Shown here: positions 23,781-32,023 of the stretch, piece by piece
Layout: every line of letters starts with the position of its first letter
Numbering within the stretch: position 1 is the first letter of the stretch
Assembly (NCBI RefSeq): GCF_009762795.1
Contig: NZ_CP046400.1
Span: 659,501-723,500 of the forward strand
Direction of reading: 5' to 3'
Length of the DNA stretch: 64,000 bases
Source of the DNA: Pseudodesulfovibrio cashew
GTDB lineage: Bacteria > Desulfobacterota > Desulfovibrionia > Desulfovibrionales > Desulfovibrionaceae
Notes under the pieces: generated by a model
Told to the model about the DNA's origin: nothing
Databases searched by the model: none
Seen by the model: the letters and a program-made list of their open reading frames with translations, nothing else
Program-made: the position numbers and the translations under genes

Positions 23781-26700
23781 TTAAGAATCCTTTCCCCAAG
23801 CTTTCAGGAATAGCTGGGTAGCCTCATTCCGCTCTTCCACAGGCCTGTTTTCAAGCTGAGCAGCCATGAGATTTGCGCGTTGGATCAACATATCGACATC
23901 CTGTTCTCCTGCATGCGACTCTTCCAATCCCCTCAATTCGCGAACCAACTCGGGAAGATATTCCATTTCGTTTTGTTGGATTTGGCCTATGGATAGATTA
24001 AGCGCCGCCATTGCTTGGCGTACGGCCATTACGCAGTTGTCCGGTTGCTCCGTCCTAAGGGCTGCGACGTCGTTATAGCAGCTCCGCGCCGCCGAGAAAT
24101 CGCCCCCCCTACAATAATAGAGGATAAGATTAATCGCCGCCTGGGCCATTGTCTGGGCAATATCTTGACTGCCCAAGTGCGCCATCCTGACCTTCTTTAA
24201 CTCGCCGTAACGTTCCCCCGCAGCTGAGAGTTCACCGGCTTTCGCCAGATCGTAAATGAGATTAAAAGCAGCCTTGGCCAACACGACGGCTATTATCGAA
24301 TCTTCAGGATAGTCCTTTCTGATAGATGCAATCTCGGCGTAGAGCTTGTTTGCAGTAGAGAAGTCTCTGGTCTGCCCCAACTCGTCGATAAGATGGGCTG
24401 CCGCTCGTGCCTGCGTGACGGCAATGTACCGGTTGTTCGGGTATTCCTCCCTGATTGCCGCGATGTCGGAATAGCGCTCTTCGGCCCCTTGCGTGTCACC
24501 AGCCTTGTTGAGATAGTTGATGAGATTGAACGCGGCCTGCATCATTGCCTCGGCGACTTCCTGATTTTCCGGGTGGTCCTTCCTGATAGCAGCAATGTCA
24601 GAGTAGCGCTCCCTCGCCGCCTGGAGGACCTCCGCCTTACCTAACCACGCAATATAGTTGGATGCCGCCCGTGCCGTTGTAACGGCAATACTCGGGTTAT
24701 TCGGGTAGTTTTCTCTGATTGCGGAGATGTCGGCATAACGCTCCCCTACCGCTTGCGTGTCGCCATCCTTGTCGTATTCTTTTATGAAATTGCAAGTCGC
24801 CTTTGCCATTGCCTCGGCGATTTCCTGATTCTCCGAGTGGCGCCTCCAAATTTCGACAATATCGGCATAGAGGTCCTTCGCCCTCTGGGAGTCAACGGCT
24901 TCACCTATATAACTAATCAGATTAACTACTGAATTAATCATTGCCATGGCAATCCGTTGGTTCTCTGGGTATGCGTTCCTGAGTGCCACTATGTCTGCGT
25001 AGCTCTTCTCTGCGGCAAGGAAGTCGCCATCCTTACCAAAATATGTCGTGAGATTAAACGCCGCCATTGCCTGACGCACGTCGATCTCCTGATTGTCAGG
25101 GTGTCCCTCTTTAATAACTGCAATGTCGGCATAATGTGCCTTTGCCGCCTGCAAATCGCCGATTTCACCGAAATATTTTATAATATTGACAGATGCCTGC
25201 GCCGCTATAACGCTGACTTCCTGATTCGTTGGAAGATCATGGCTATATGCCAAAATATCGGCATATTGTTGCTGCGCCGCTTGCATGTCTCCGGACCTGC
25301 CAAACATGCTAAGCATATTGACTGCAAGCATAGCCCAATACAGAGCGGCCTGCTCCCCGGCATCTGCTGGGACCTTGATCAAACTCGGAAAGGCGGGATG
25401 GTCTGCATAATCCTGCCGGAGCCTGTCAAGAAAGGCGGCTGTCGCCAGCGGCGCTTTATCCCACGCCGTTTTCAATAGAGTGGCGCGATATTTATGTTCC
25501 GACAATGCTCGCGGTTTGTCCGACAGGAAATCCAGCACGAACAGTTCGCCAACCAGATCAGGTTCCCAGGGCCTGATGATTTGGATGAATCGCTCATCAT
25601 GCTTTACGGCGATTCCCCCGAGGGCCAGAAAACGTGCCTCATTTTCCACCAACTCAGAAATAGGAGTGACGCATTCCGGCAATTCGTGAGAATTGGTCAC
25701 CCCGCCGACCATGGTTGCGAAGGCGAGCAGGGCCAGATCCGCTTCGGTCACGCCGCTGGGGTCCCAGAACTTCTCCTTTTCCCGCTTGATGACGGACTGG
25801 AGCAGGGACTCCCTGTCGCATTCCCGGCCGCATTTTCCGGTGGCGACCTCGTTGGCGTAATAGGCCGCGAACAGGGGACGCCGTCTGGCGTCGATCTCTT
25901 GCAGCTTGGTCAGGTGCGCGTCCCACGAGTCCGGCCGGGCAACACCGTGGGTATCGAAAAAGAATGCGAAGATGGAGGTGGCGATTTCCTCTCCGCCCTC
26001 ACCGAGGACGATGTCCGGCCCATGGTGCCTGCGCCCGTATTCGTCGTCTTCGCCCAGCGCCGCAAGGGACTCCATGCTCTTGTCCCGTTCCAGCAGCAGC
26101 ACCCGGACGGCGTAGTCGAATTCTCCGCGCCGGTTGGTCAGCAGCTCGAGTATTTCCTTGAGGCGCGGCTCCTCCTTGGTGGCGTAGTCGATGACGATCA
26201 GCGTGGGCTGGTTGGGCTGCCATTTGGCAAAATCGAACCCGGTGTCCAGAAGGATACCCGCGCGCCACGCGCCGCCGTTGCGCTGGCAAAACTCCAGCGC
26301 CAGGCGGCTCTTGCCCACGCCGCCGGGGCCGGTGACGGATTTCCAGGCGAATCGCTTGGGACAGTTGAGGAACTCGTCAAGGGTCGCCATCTCTGCCACA
26401 CGACCGGCAAAGGGGATATACTGGGAGCGGTAGACGAACTGCTGCCGGTCGTTTTCGGCGGCATACGTATCCTTGAAAGCCGGCTGGAGGTTGACGAGAT
26501 TGACCAGAAAATCCAGCGTGTCTTGCACCTCTTCCAGTGCGCCCATCTGCCGGAGCATGGCCTGCAACTCCAGAGACAGGGCCTCCCGGTGTTCGACGTC
26601 GCCCTCCGCCCGGTTGGCGGGCCTCTCCAACTGAGCCTTGACCTGATTCATGGCCTCGGTCTTCTGCGACGTCTGGGAGCTGAAATCGTTGAGCCTGTCT

Positions 26701-26990
26701 ATGAGGTCCTTGGCCCACTTGCGCTTTATGAGCTGGCTGAGCAACTGCTGCTTGATGCCGTCGGCCAGCATCTTGCCCGCTCCCTTGGCAACGGAGACCA
26801 CCACGGGCGTGATGAGCTTGAGGCCCAGCAGAACCTTCCAGCGGGCGATGCCTAGATCCTGCTCCAGCCACTCGGCCAGGTGTTTCGAAAGATCAACGTC
26901 GGAGAGCGCGTTTACAAGTGCCTCGCGCCCGGCAAGCTCGGCGACGAGGCTTTCCATGGCCCGGGCATCTGCATGAGGAGAACGCGTCAT
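23781..26990 (-). CDS. STAND-type P-loop NTPase with eleven 44-residue helical repeats
   Basis: 1069 residues from ATG 26990; TTG 26999 is an alternative. An all-helical N-terminal region (about 1-160) contains a hydrophobic stretch KLITPVVVSVAKGAGKMLADG (near 58-78). The NTPase core has Walker A GPGGVGKS (221-228) and Walker B LIVIDYA (264-270), followed by VRVLLLERD. From about 553 to 1036 come eleven repeats of 44 residues with a core like AAxNLIxYLGKAGDxxAAxxxYxDIAAIRxxYPxNQ, a TPR-like solenoid. This layout (effector-like N-terminus, switch NTPase, repeat sensor) is that of STAND proteins, many of which act in phage defence or signalling. Partners and effector activity are unknown. It is convergent with the STAS-like cluster. 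Confidence 0.85.
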   Translation of the reverse strand: MTRSPHADARAMESLVAELAGREALVNALSDVDLSKHLAEWLEQDLGIARWKVLLGLKLITPVVVSVAKGAGKMLADGIKQQLLSQLIKRKWAKDLIDRLNDFSSQTSQKTEAMNQVKAQLERPANRAEGDVEHREALSLELQAMLRQMGALEEVQDTLDFLVNLVNLQPAFKDTYAAENDRQQFVYRSQYIPFAGRVAEMATLDEFLNCPKRFAWKSVTGPGGVGKSRLALEFCQRNGGAWRAGILLDTGFDFAKWQPNQPTLIVIDYATKEEPRLKEILELLTNRRGEFDYAVRVLLLERDKSMESLAALGEDDEYGRRHHGPDIVLGEGGEEIATSIFAFFFDTHGVARPDSWDAHLTKLQEIDARRRPLFAAYYANEVATGKCGRECDRESLLQSVIKREKEKFWDPSGVTEADLALLAFATMVGGVTNSHELPECVTPISELVENEARFLALGGIAVKHDERFIQIIRPWEPDLVGELFVLDFLSDKPRALSEHKYRATLLKTAWDKAPLATAAFLDRLRQDYADHPAFPSLIKVPADAGEQAALYWAMLAVNMLSMFGRSGDMQAAQQQYADILAYSHDLPTNQEVSVIAAQASVNIIKYFGEIGDLQAAKAHYADIAVIKEGHPDNQEIDVRQAMAAFNLTTYFGKDGDFLAAEKSYADIVALRNAYPENQRIAMAMINSVVNLISYIGEAVDSQRAKDLYADIVEIWRRHSENQEIAEAMAKATCNFIKEYDKDGDTQAVGERYADISAIRENYPNNPSIAVTTARAASNYIAWLGKAEVLQAARERYSDIAAIRKDHPENQEVAEAMMQAAFNLINYLNKAGDTQGAEERYSDIAAIREEYPNNRYIAVTQARAAAHLIDELGQTRDFSTANKLYAEIASIRKDYPEDSIIAVVLAKAAFNLIYDLAKAGELSAAGERYGELKKVRMAHLGSQDIAQTMAQAAINLILYYCRGGDFSAARSCYNDVAALRTEQPDNCVMAVRQAMAALNLSIGQIQQNEMEYLPELVRELRGLEESHAGEQDVDMLIQRANLMAAQLENRPVEERNEATQLFLKAWGKDS

Positions 26991-27030
26991 ACCGGACAAC
27001 CTATATGAACAGACTCAAATGTCAAGGGGA

Positions 27031-27067
27031 CAAAAAGGCAGGGAACCGAGACAACACCTCGGTTCCC
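27031..27067 (-). terminator. Terminator of the transaldolase gene
   Basis: GGGAACCGAG, ACAACAC, CTCGGTTCCC forms a ten-pair stem, with TTTTTG following on the minus strand. Confidence 0.9.
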
Positions 27068-27104
27068 CTGGATAATCTCTCAATCGGGAAGAGCCGTAAC
27101 CGGT

Positions 27105-27755
27105 CTACTTCCCCTCCTGAAACGCCTCCCAGTCGGCCAGGAAAGCGGCCAGCCCCTTGTCGGTCAGAGGGTGCTGCATGAGCTGCATGATGGTCGCGTA
27201 CGGCAGGGTGATGACGTCAGCGCCGATGAGCCCGGACTCCAGAACGTGCATGGGGTGGCGGACCGAGGCGACCAGGATTTTCGTCTCGAAAGCGTAGTTG
27301 TCGAAGATGGTCCGCATCTGGTCCACGCCCTCCATGCCGGAGTGGCTCAATCCGTCCAGCCTGCCCACGAACGGGGAGACGTAGGTTGCCCCGAGCTTGC
27401 CTGCCAGCAGGGCCTGGGCCGGAGAGAAAACCAGGGTCACGTTGGTCTTGATGCCGCGCTCAGTCAACTCCCTGAGCGCCTTGAGGCCTTCGGCGATCAT
27501 GGGAATCTTGACCACCACGTTGTCGCCGAAAGACACCAGGTCCTTGGCTTCCTTGATCATCTCTTCCCGGGTGGTGCCGATGACCTCCAGGGAGACCGGG
27601 CCGTCCACCAGCTCGCAGATGAGGGCGGCCTGTTCACGCCAGTCGCCGCCCTCGCGGGACATGAGTGTGGGGTTGGTGGTCACGCCGTCCAGCAGGCCGA
27701 GTTCCTTGACTTCGCGGATCTGGTCGAGATTGGCGGTATCGAGAAAGAATTGCAT
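27105..27755 (-). CDS. tal: Small transaldolase (TalC/FSA family)
   Basis: 216 residues; ATG 27755 is preceded by AAGGAGG. The Schiff-base lysine is Lys83 in VVVKIPM, with DGVTTNPTLMSREG near 23-36 and NVTLVFSPAQALLA near 105-117. The active-site position that is Tyr131 in E. coli fructose-6-phosphate aldolase is Phe129 here (YVSPFVGRLD), the residue typical of true transaldolases. I therefore favour transaldolase over F6P aldolase. It works in the non-oxidative pentose phosphate pathway. Confidence 0.93.
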   Translation of the reverse strand: MQFFLDTANLDQIREVKELGLLDGVTTNPTLMSREGGDWREQAALICELVDGPVSLEVIGTTREEMIKEAKDLVSFGDNVVVKIPMIAEGLKALRELTERGIKTNVTLVFSPAQALLAGKLGATYVSPFVGRLDGLSHSGMEGVDQMRTIFDNYAFETKILVASVRHPMHVLESGLIGADVITLPYATIMQLMQHPLTDKGLAAFLADWEAFQEGK

Positions 27756-27904
27756 GCGTCCTCCTTGATCTGACGCGGACAGGATGTCGCGCTTGGATAC
27801 ACAATTACGCATAGCACAAAAGTTATCCCGAGAAAACAGGGGGGTTGGAGCCGAGCCGATGCATTATCCTTTCCCCTTGCGCGGGAATGGGGTACATTGC
27901 CCGC

Positions 27905-29137
27905 ATGCCGACCATCGAACCCGTCCGCGTCGTCGGGCTTGCCCCTGGCTCGCTCCGGCTCACCCCCTCCGCCCGCCAGATCCTGGAGAAGGCGGACCTC
28001 GTGGTGGGCGGCAAGAGGCTGCTTGAGGCCTGCCCCGTGACGGGCGTGGAAAAGCTGCCCATCGCCGGGCCGCTGGCCCCCATCCTCAAGACCATCCGCA
28101 AGCAGGCGGACAAGGGCCGCAGGGTCGTGGTCCTTGCCGACGGCGACCCCCTCTTCTTCGGCATCGGCAAGCGGCTGGGCGAGGAGCTGGGCCGCGAGAA
28201 CCTCGTGGTGGAGCCCAACGTCTCCACCATGCAGGTGGCCGCCGCCCGCCTCGGGCTGCCGTGGCACGACATGGACTTCGTCTCCCTGCACGGGCGCGAC
28301 GACTACTCCCCCCTCTACGCCGCCCTGGTCCGCGCCGACCTCATCGCGGTCTTCACCGACGCGAAGAACTCTCCGGCCGAGGTGGCCCGCGCCCTGCTCG
28401 AACGCGGGGCCGACTGCTTCACCATGACCGTGCTGGAAGACCTGGGCACCCCGCAGGAGATCGTCCGCACCCTGCCACTGCCCGACACCTGGGGCATGGA
28501 GTTCTCCCCGCTGAACCTGGTGGTGCTTGAGCGGCAGTATCCGCCCGAGATCGAACTGGCCCTGGGCATCCCGGACCACTTCTACCTGCACCAGAAGAAC
28601 CTGATCACCAAGCTGCCCGTGCGCGCCGCCGGGCTGGCTCACCTGGGAGTCATGCCGGGCTCCACGGTCTGGGATCTGGGCGCGGGCTCCGGTGCCGTGT
28701 CCATCGAGGCCTCCCACCTGGCCCGGCGCGGCCATGTCTTCGCCGTGGAGCGGCACAAGACCCGCGCGGCCATGATCCGCGAGAACATCCGGCGTACCGG
28801 CGCGTGGCTGGTGGAGACCATCCTGGGCTCCATGCCAGAATGCCTTGAGGGCCTGCCCGACCCCGACCGCATCTTCATCGGCGGCGGACTGGGCGGACCT
28901 GCCAATCAGGACAGCGAACTGCTCGACGTGGCCTGCGAACGCCTCAAGCCGAGGGGCCGCATGGTCGTCCACACCATCCTTCTGGATTCCCTCCACGCCG
29001 CCAAGGACCACTTCCAGAAACGGGGCTGGCATTTCGGCGTGACCCAACTCCAGGCCTCGGCCACGGACTCCCTTGCCGGAGACCTCCGCTTCAAGGCCCA
29101 GAACCCGGTCTTCATCCTCTGGGCCGAAAAGCCGTAA
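27905..29137 (+). CDS. cbiET: Fused CbiE-CbiT precorrin-6/7 methyltransferase and decarboxylase
   Basis: 410 residues from ATG 27905. The N-terminal half (about 1-205) is a tetrapyrrole methyltransferase (VRVVGLAPGSLRLTPSARQ, VVLADGDPLFFGIGKRL), which is CbiE. The C-terminal half (about 215-405) is a SAM-binding Rossmann domain (VWDLGAGSGAVSIEAS), which is CbiT. Together they methylate C5 and C15 and decarboxylate the C12 acetate. The fusion is like CobL of the aerobic pathway, but the other genes here are of the anaerobic type. It is the third separate cobalamin locus in the window. Confidence 0.94.
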   Translation: MPTIEPVRVVGLAPGSLRLTPSARQILEKADLVVGGKRLLEACPVTGVEKLPIAGPLAPILKTIRKQADKGRRVVVLADGDPLFFGIGKRLGEELGRENLVVEPNVSTMQVAAARLGLPWHDMDFVSLHGRDDYSPLYAALVRADLIAVFTDAKNSPAEVARALLERGADCFTMTVLEDLGTPQEIVRTLPLPDTWGMEFSPLNLVVLERQYPPEIELALGIPDHFYLHQKNLITKLPVRAAGLAHLGVMPGSTVWDLGAGSGAVSIEASHLARRGHVFAVERHKTRAAMIRENIRRTGAWLVETILGSMPECLEGLPDPDRIFIGGGLGGPANQDSELLDVACERLKPRGRMVVHTILLDSLHAAKDHFQKRGWHFGVTQLQASATDSLAGDLRFKAQNPVFILWAEKP

Positions 29138-29344
29138 GCGACTCTTCTGCTAATTCCTTCATTGTAGAATCAGGACTTAATGCCGCCTGTCGGCGGCGAT
29201 TGTCGGGTGATTTCGCCTCCGGCGGGCAAGGACTAGCGCCCTTGCATCCCCTATGGCGCACCTTCGGTGCGGACTTGTGCTCAAGGGAGCTGGTTACAGT
29301 CCCTGAGGATACCGTCTAGTCGCCGCTCATCAAAAAAACCACCA
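29138..29344. other. Repeat-rich spacer after cbiET
   Basis: No gene seen. It contains the dispersed repeat copy B (29182-29202), the hairpin-like GCGCACCTTCGGTGCG near 29254, and the lead-in to the tandem array. Confidence 0.5.
29182..29202. repeat. Dispersed 21-base repeat, copy B
   Basis: Exact reverse complement of 5204-5224, about 24 kb away, followed here by TCGGGTGATTTCGCC. Confidence 0.8.
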
Positions 29345-29629
29345 CTCCCCATGACACCGGCAGGCGGGCGGGAAATGGTGAGCTGCAAGGCGCGAAAAAG
29401 GCGCAAGGCCGAAGTGTACACCCGTACGCGAGGGTTTGCGCATTTTGAGCAACGCAGCAGATCGCCGTTTTTTCCTCCCCGCTTAAAGGGGGAGGCCTCA
29501 CGGAATTCTCGTCTAGAGTATACTCGCTTCATTTCAACCGGCAAGGCGGAAGGGCGAATGGATTGCAGGCGTAGCCGGTTGGGGAAAACCCACAAACCAA
29601 GCAGAAAGGATTTTCTAATCCAGCCCCCT
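29345..29629. repeat. Tandem 285-bp repeat, copy 1
   Basis: From CTCCCCATGAC to the next CTCCCC at 29630. It differs from copy 2 at a few bases (for example GCCGAAGTG versus ACCGAAGCG, and GGGG versus GGG near 29581). It contains internal inverted repeats CCTCCCC/GGGGAGG and AACCGGC/GCCGGTT. Reading frames on both strands exist but follow the repeat and do not look like genes. Confidence 0.9.
29395..29522 (-). ncRNA. Candidate small RNA in repeat copy 1
   Basis: On the minus strand TTGCCG (29544-29539), a 16-base spacer and TATACT (29522-29517) resemble a promoter. A 5' hairpin CCTCCCC/GGGGAGG follows, and an imperfect hairpin with GCGCAA/TTGCGC arms (29441-29401) ends in TTTTT (29399-29395). 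The predicted transcript is about 115 bases. No family recognised and no expression evidence. Confidence 0.35.
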
Positions 29630-29913
29630 CTCCCCGTGACAAGGGCAGGCGGGCGGGAAATGGTGAGCTGCAAGGCGCGAAAAAGGCGCAAGACCGAAGC
29701 GTACACCCGTACGCGAGGGTTTGCGCATTTTGAGCAACGCAGCAGATCGCCGTTTTTTCCTCCCCGCTTAAAGGGGGAGGCCTCACGGAATTCTCGTCTA
29801 GAGTATACTCGCTTCATTTCAACCGGCAAGGCGGAAGGGCGAATGGATTGCAGGCGTAGCCGGTTGGGAAAACCCACAAACAAAGCAGAAAGGATTTTCT
29901 AATCCAGCCCCCT
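29630..29913. repeat. Tandem 285-bp repeat, copy 2 (284 bp)
   Basis: Nearly identical to copy 1, with a one-base deletion in the GGGG run. It carries the same promoter-like and terminator-like signals. Confidence 0.9.
29679..29807 (-). ncRNA. Candidate small RNA in repeat copy 2
   Basis: Same arrangement as in copy 1: TTGCCG at 29829-29824, TATACT at 29807-29802, hairpin and T-run ending near 29679. Confidence 0.35.
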
Positions 29914-30053
29914 CTCCCCGTGACAAGGGCAGGCGGGCGGGAAATGGTGAGCTGCAAGGCGCGAAAAAGGCGCAAGACCGAAGCGTACACCCGTACGCGA
30001 GGGTTTGCGCATTTTGAGCAACGCAGCAGATCGCCGTTTCCCGCCCGCCTGCC
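29914..30053. repeat. Tandem repeat, truncated copy 3 with inverted ends
   Basis: Matches copies 1 and 2 up to about 30040, then ends in TTTCCCGCCCGCCTGCC (30037-30053). This is the reverse complement of GGCAGGCGGGCGGGAAA at 29928-29944. The 17-base inverted ends enclose about 125 bases, like a small non-autonomous mobile or REP-type unit. The right end abuts the stop codon of the molybdopterin oxidoreductase gene. Confidence 0.8.
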
Positions 30054-31948
30054 TAGCGGTTTTCGAGGCGGCAGTGCTGGCTGTAATATGCCGTGCCATC
30101 GCCCATGTCCGTGACCATGGGTTTGATGATGACGTTGGCGTTGTGGCCCATCTTCATCCACCCGCCCCGACGCATGACCACGGCCCTGGGGTGCAGGGTC
30201 TCGTCCACGTCGACCTGGACCTGCATGGCCCCCTGGGGAGTGACCAGATAGACATCCTGGGCCGGGTTGAGCGGAGCCCAGGCAGGGTTGCGCTTGGACA
30301 CCCACACCCGGGGGATGCCGCGCTGATCCTTTTCCGCGATCTGGGAATGCAGGGTCTTGCCGCGCACCACGGTCAGGAGCTGGAGGGGATAGTCCGGGTC
30401 GCGGGCGGGCTCGGGCGTCAGGCTCTCGGGAAAGCGGTAGAGACCGTCCGGGTGGCCGAAACGCATGCCCTCGAAGGCCACGTAGGGATGGCGGGCCTTG
30501 ATGAAGCCGTTGGTCCGCAGCTCCTCCAGGGAGAAACCGCCCTGTCCGAGGCTCTCTTCCAGGCATGCCTCCGGGTCGGGCATCGTGACGGGCTCGGCCA
30601 GACGGGACCCCAGGTCGATAAGGATATCGAAATCCGCACGACACTGCCCTGGCGGGTTCGCGGCCTTGGCGCAGTACTGAACATAGTTATGAAGAAAGGA
30701 GCCAAGCACATCCTCGCGCTCGAACATCAGGGCGGGAGGCAGGATCACGTCGGCAGTCAGCGCCGTGTCGTGAAAGAAGCCGTCCACGCAGACCACGAAG
30801 GGTTTGCGGAAGGCGTCGGCAACGGCCAGGCAGTCGGGCACCTGGTTAACCACGTTGTGGCCGTCCACCCAGATGAATTCCACCGGCGGATCGGCCCGCC
30901 GCAGCTCGGCCCCAAGGTCCTGGACCAGGAAGCGGCGCTGCTCTGCGGGGGCGTCGACCATCAGGTGCTCCCACGAGCCCAGGTTACGGGCCGAGGAGAC
31001 GTTGAAGTAGGTCCCGCCGCCGGACACGCCCACATTGCCGGAGATCATGGCCAGGGCGTTGATGAAGCGGACGTTCTCCCCGCCGTACAAATGGCGCTGG
31101 AGACCCCAGCCGATGATCGTGGCCACGTTGCCGGTGTCCGCGTACCAGTCGTAGAGCATCTCCACGTCGGCAGTGGGCACCTCGCACATGCGAGTCAGGT
31201 CGGCCAGGGCGCAGCCGTCGATGAGCCCGCGCAGGGCCGGCCAGTTGGCGCAACGGTTGAGCACCCACGGGTTGAGGTCGCCGGCCTCAAGGTAAAGCTT
31301 GAGCACGGCGGCGGCCAGGAACCGGTCCGTTCCGGGCCGGATGATGATGTTCACGTCGGAAAATTCGGGGGTGCCGTCCCCTCCCGGCGAGATGGTCAGC
31401 ACCTCGGCTCCGCGCTTGCGCGCCTTGTGCACGAGCTGGAGCTGATGGATGGAGCAGCGGGTCAGGTCCCGGCCCCAGTTGATGATCCGGGAGGCGTTGA
31501 GGATGTCCTCGGGATCGTTATGGTGCAGCACACCGAAGTCCCGGATGGAGGCGGTGATGCCCGTGTCGTCGCACACCGAGCCGTAGGTGGTGGAGGCACC
31601 GAGCTTCTTGAAGAAAATGGGGCTGGCGGCTGCGAGGATGCCCCGATAGCCGTGGCCCCGCACGTGCAGGATGGTCTCGGGGCGGACGCGGGCCGCGTCG
31701 AGCCGGGCCGCCACAAGATCCAGCGCCTCGTCCCAGGAGGCCTCGCGAAACGCACCGTTCTCCTTGATCAGGGGCGTGGTGATCCGGTCGTCTGCGTCCA
31801 GCCGATCAAAGTAGCGGGTACCCTTGCGGCAGCAGAATCCCTTGGTGAAGGGGTGGGCCGGGTTTCCCCGGACGCTCCGCTTGGCCTCGTCGACCACGAG
31901 GGAGCAGCAATCGCCGCAATCCATGGTGCAGGCGGTGATGGTTGGCAT
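30053..31948 (-). CDS. Molybdopterin-dependent oxidoreductase (MopB family)
   Basis: 631 residues, without a Tat signal, so cytoplasmic. Cys7, Cys11, Cys15 and Cys40 (GFCCRKG) fit the CX3CX3CX24C type of [4Fe-4S] site at the N-terminus of this family. Bis-MGD-binding features include NWGRDLTRCSIHQL, IGWGLQRHLYGGENVRFINALAMISGNVGVSGGG and the C-terminal MopB_CT domain (about 520-630; VWVSKRNPAW, QVQVDVDETLHP). It is close to the polysulfide/thiosulfate/formate group; the substrate is unknown. A lone catalytic subunit without electron-transfer partners beside it. The stop codon touches the inverted end of repeat copy 3. Confidence 0.88.
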   Translation of the reverse strand: MPTITACTMDCGDCCSLVVDEAKRSVRGNPAHPFTKGFCCRKGTRYFDRLDADDRITTPLIKENGAFREASWDEALDLVAARLDAARVRPETILHVRGHGYRGILAAASPIFFKKLGASTTYGSVCDDTGITASIRDFGVLHHNDPEDILNASRIINWGRDLTRCSIHQLQLVHKARKRGAEVLTISPGGDGTPEFSDVNIIIRPGTDRFLAAAVLKLYLEAGDLNPWVLNRCANWPALRGLIDGCALADLTRMCEVPTADVEMLYDWYADTGNVATIIGWGLQRHLYGGENVRFINALAMISGNVGVSGGGTYFNVSSARNLGSWEHLMVDAPAEQRRFLVQDLGAELRRADPPVEFIWVDGHNVVNQVPDCLAVADAFRKPFVVCVDGFFHDTALTADVILPPALMFEREDVLGSFLHNYVQYCAKAANPPGQCRADFDILIDLGSRLAEPVTMPDPEACLEESLGQGGFSLEELRTNGFIKARHPYVAFEGMRFGHPDGLYRFPESLTPEPARDPDYPLQLLTVVRGKTLHSQIAEKDQRGIPRVWVSKRNPAWAPLNPAQDVYLVTPQGAMQVQVDVDETLHPRAVVMRRGGWMKMGHNANVIIKPMVTDMGDGTAYYSQHCRLENR

Positions 31949-32023
31949 GGTTATCCTCCGGAAGACAGGATGGGCGATTCTGCCCGCAAGATCAATTCCG
32001 AATATGTGAAGACCGGGTTAAGC

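Noticed and set aside
29267..29902. Frames inside the tandem repeats (both strands)
   Set aside because: They are open only because the 285-bp unit is a multiple of three; Arg/Lys-rich translation repeats with the DNA and has no RBS. Considered as non-coding repeats instead.
29345..30053. CRISPR array
   Set aside because: Repeat units are 285 bp, contiguous and nearly identical throughout, without short repeats and unique spacers.
23781..30053. Prophage or integrative element carrying the STAND gene
   Set aside because: No integrase, transposase, tRNA attachment site or phage structural gene is visible around it.
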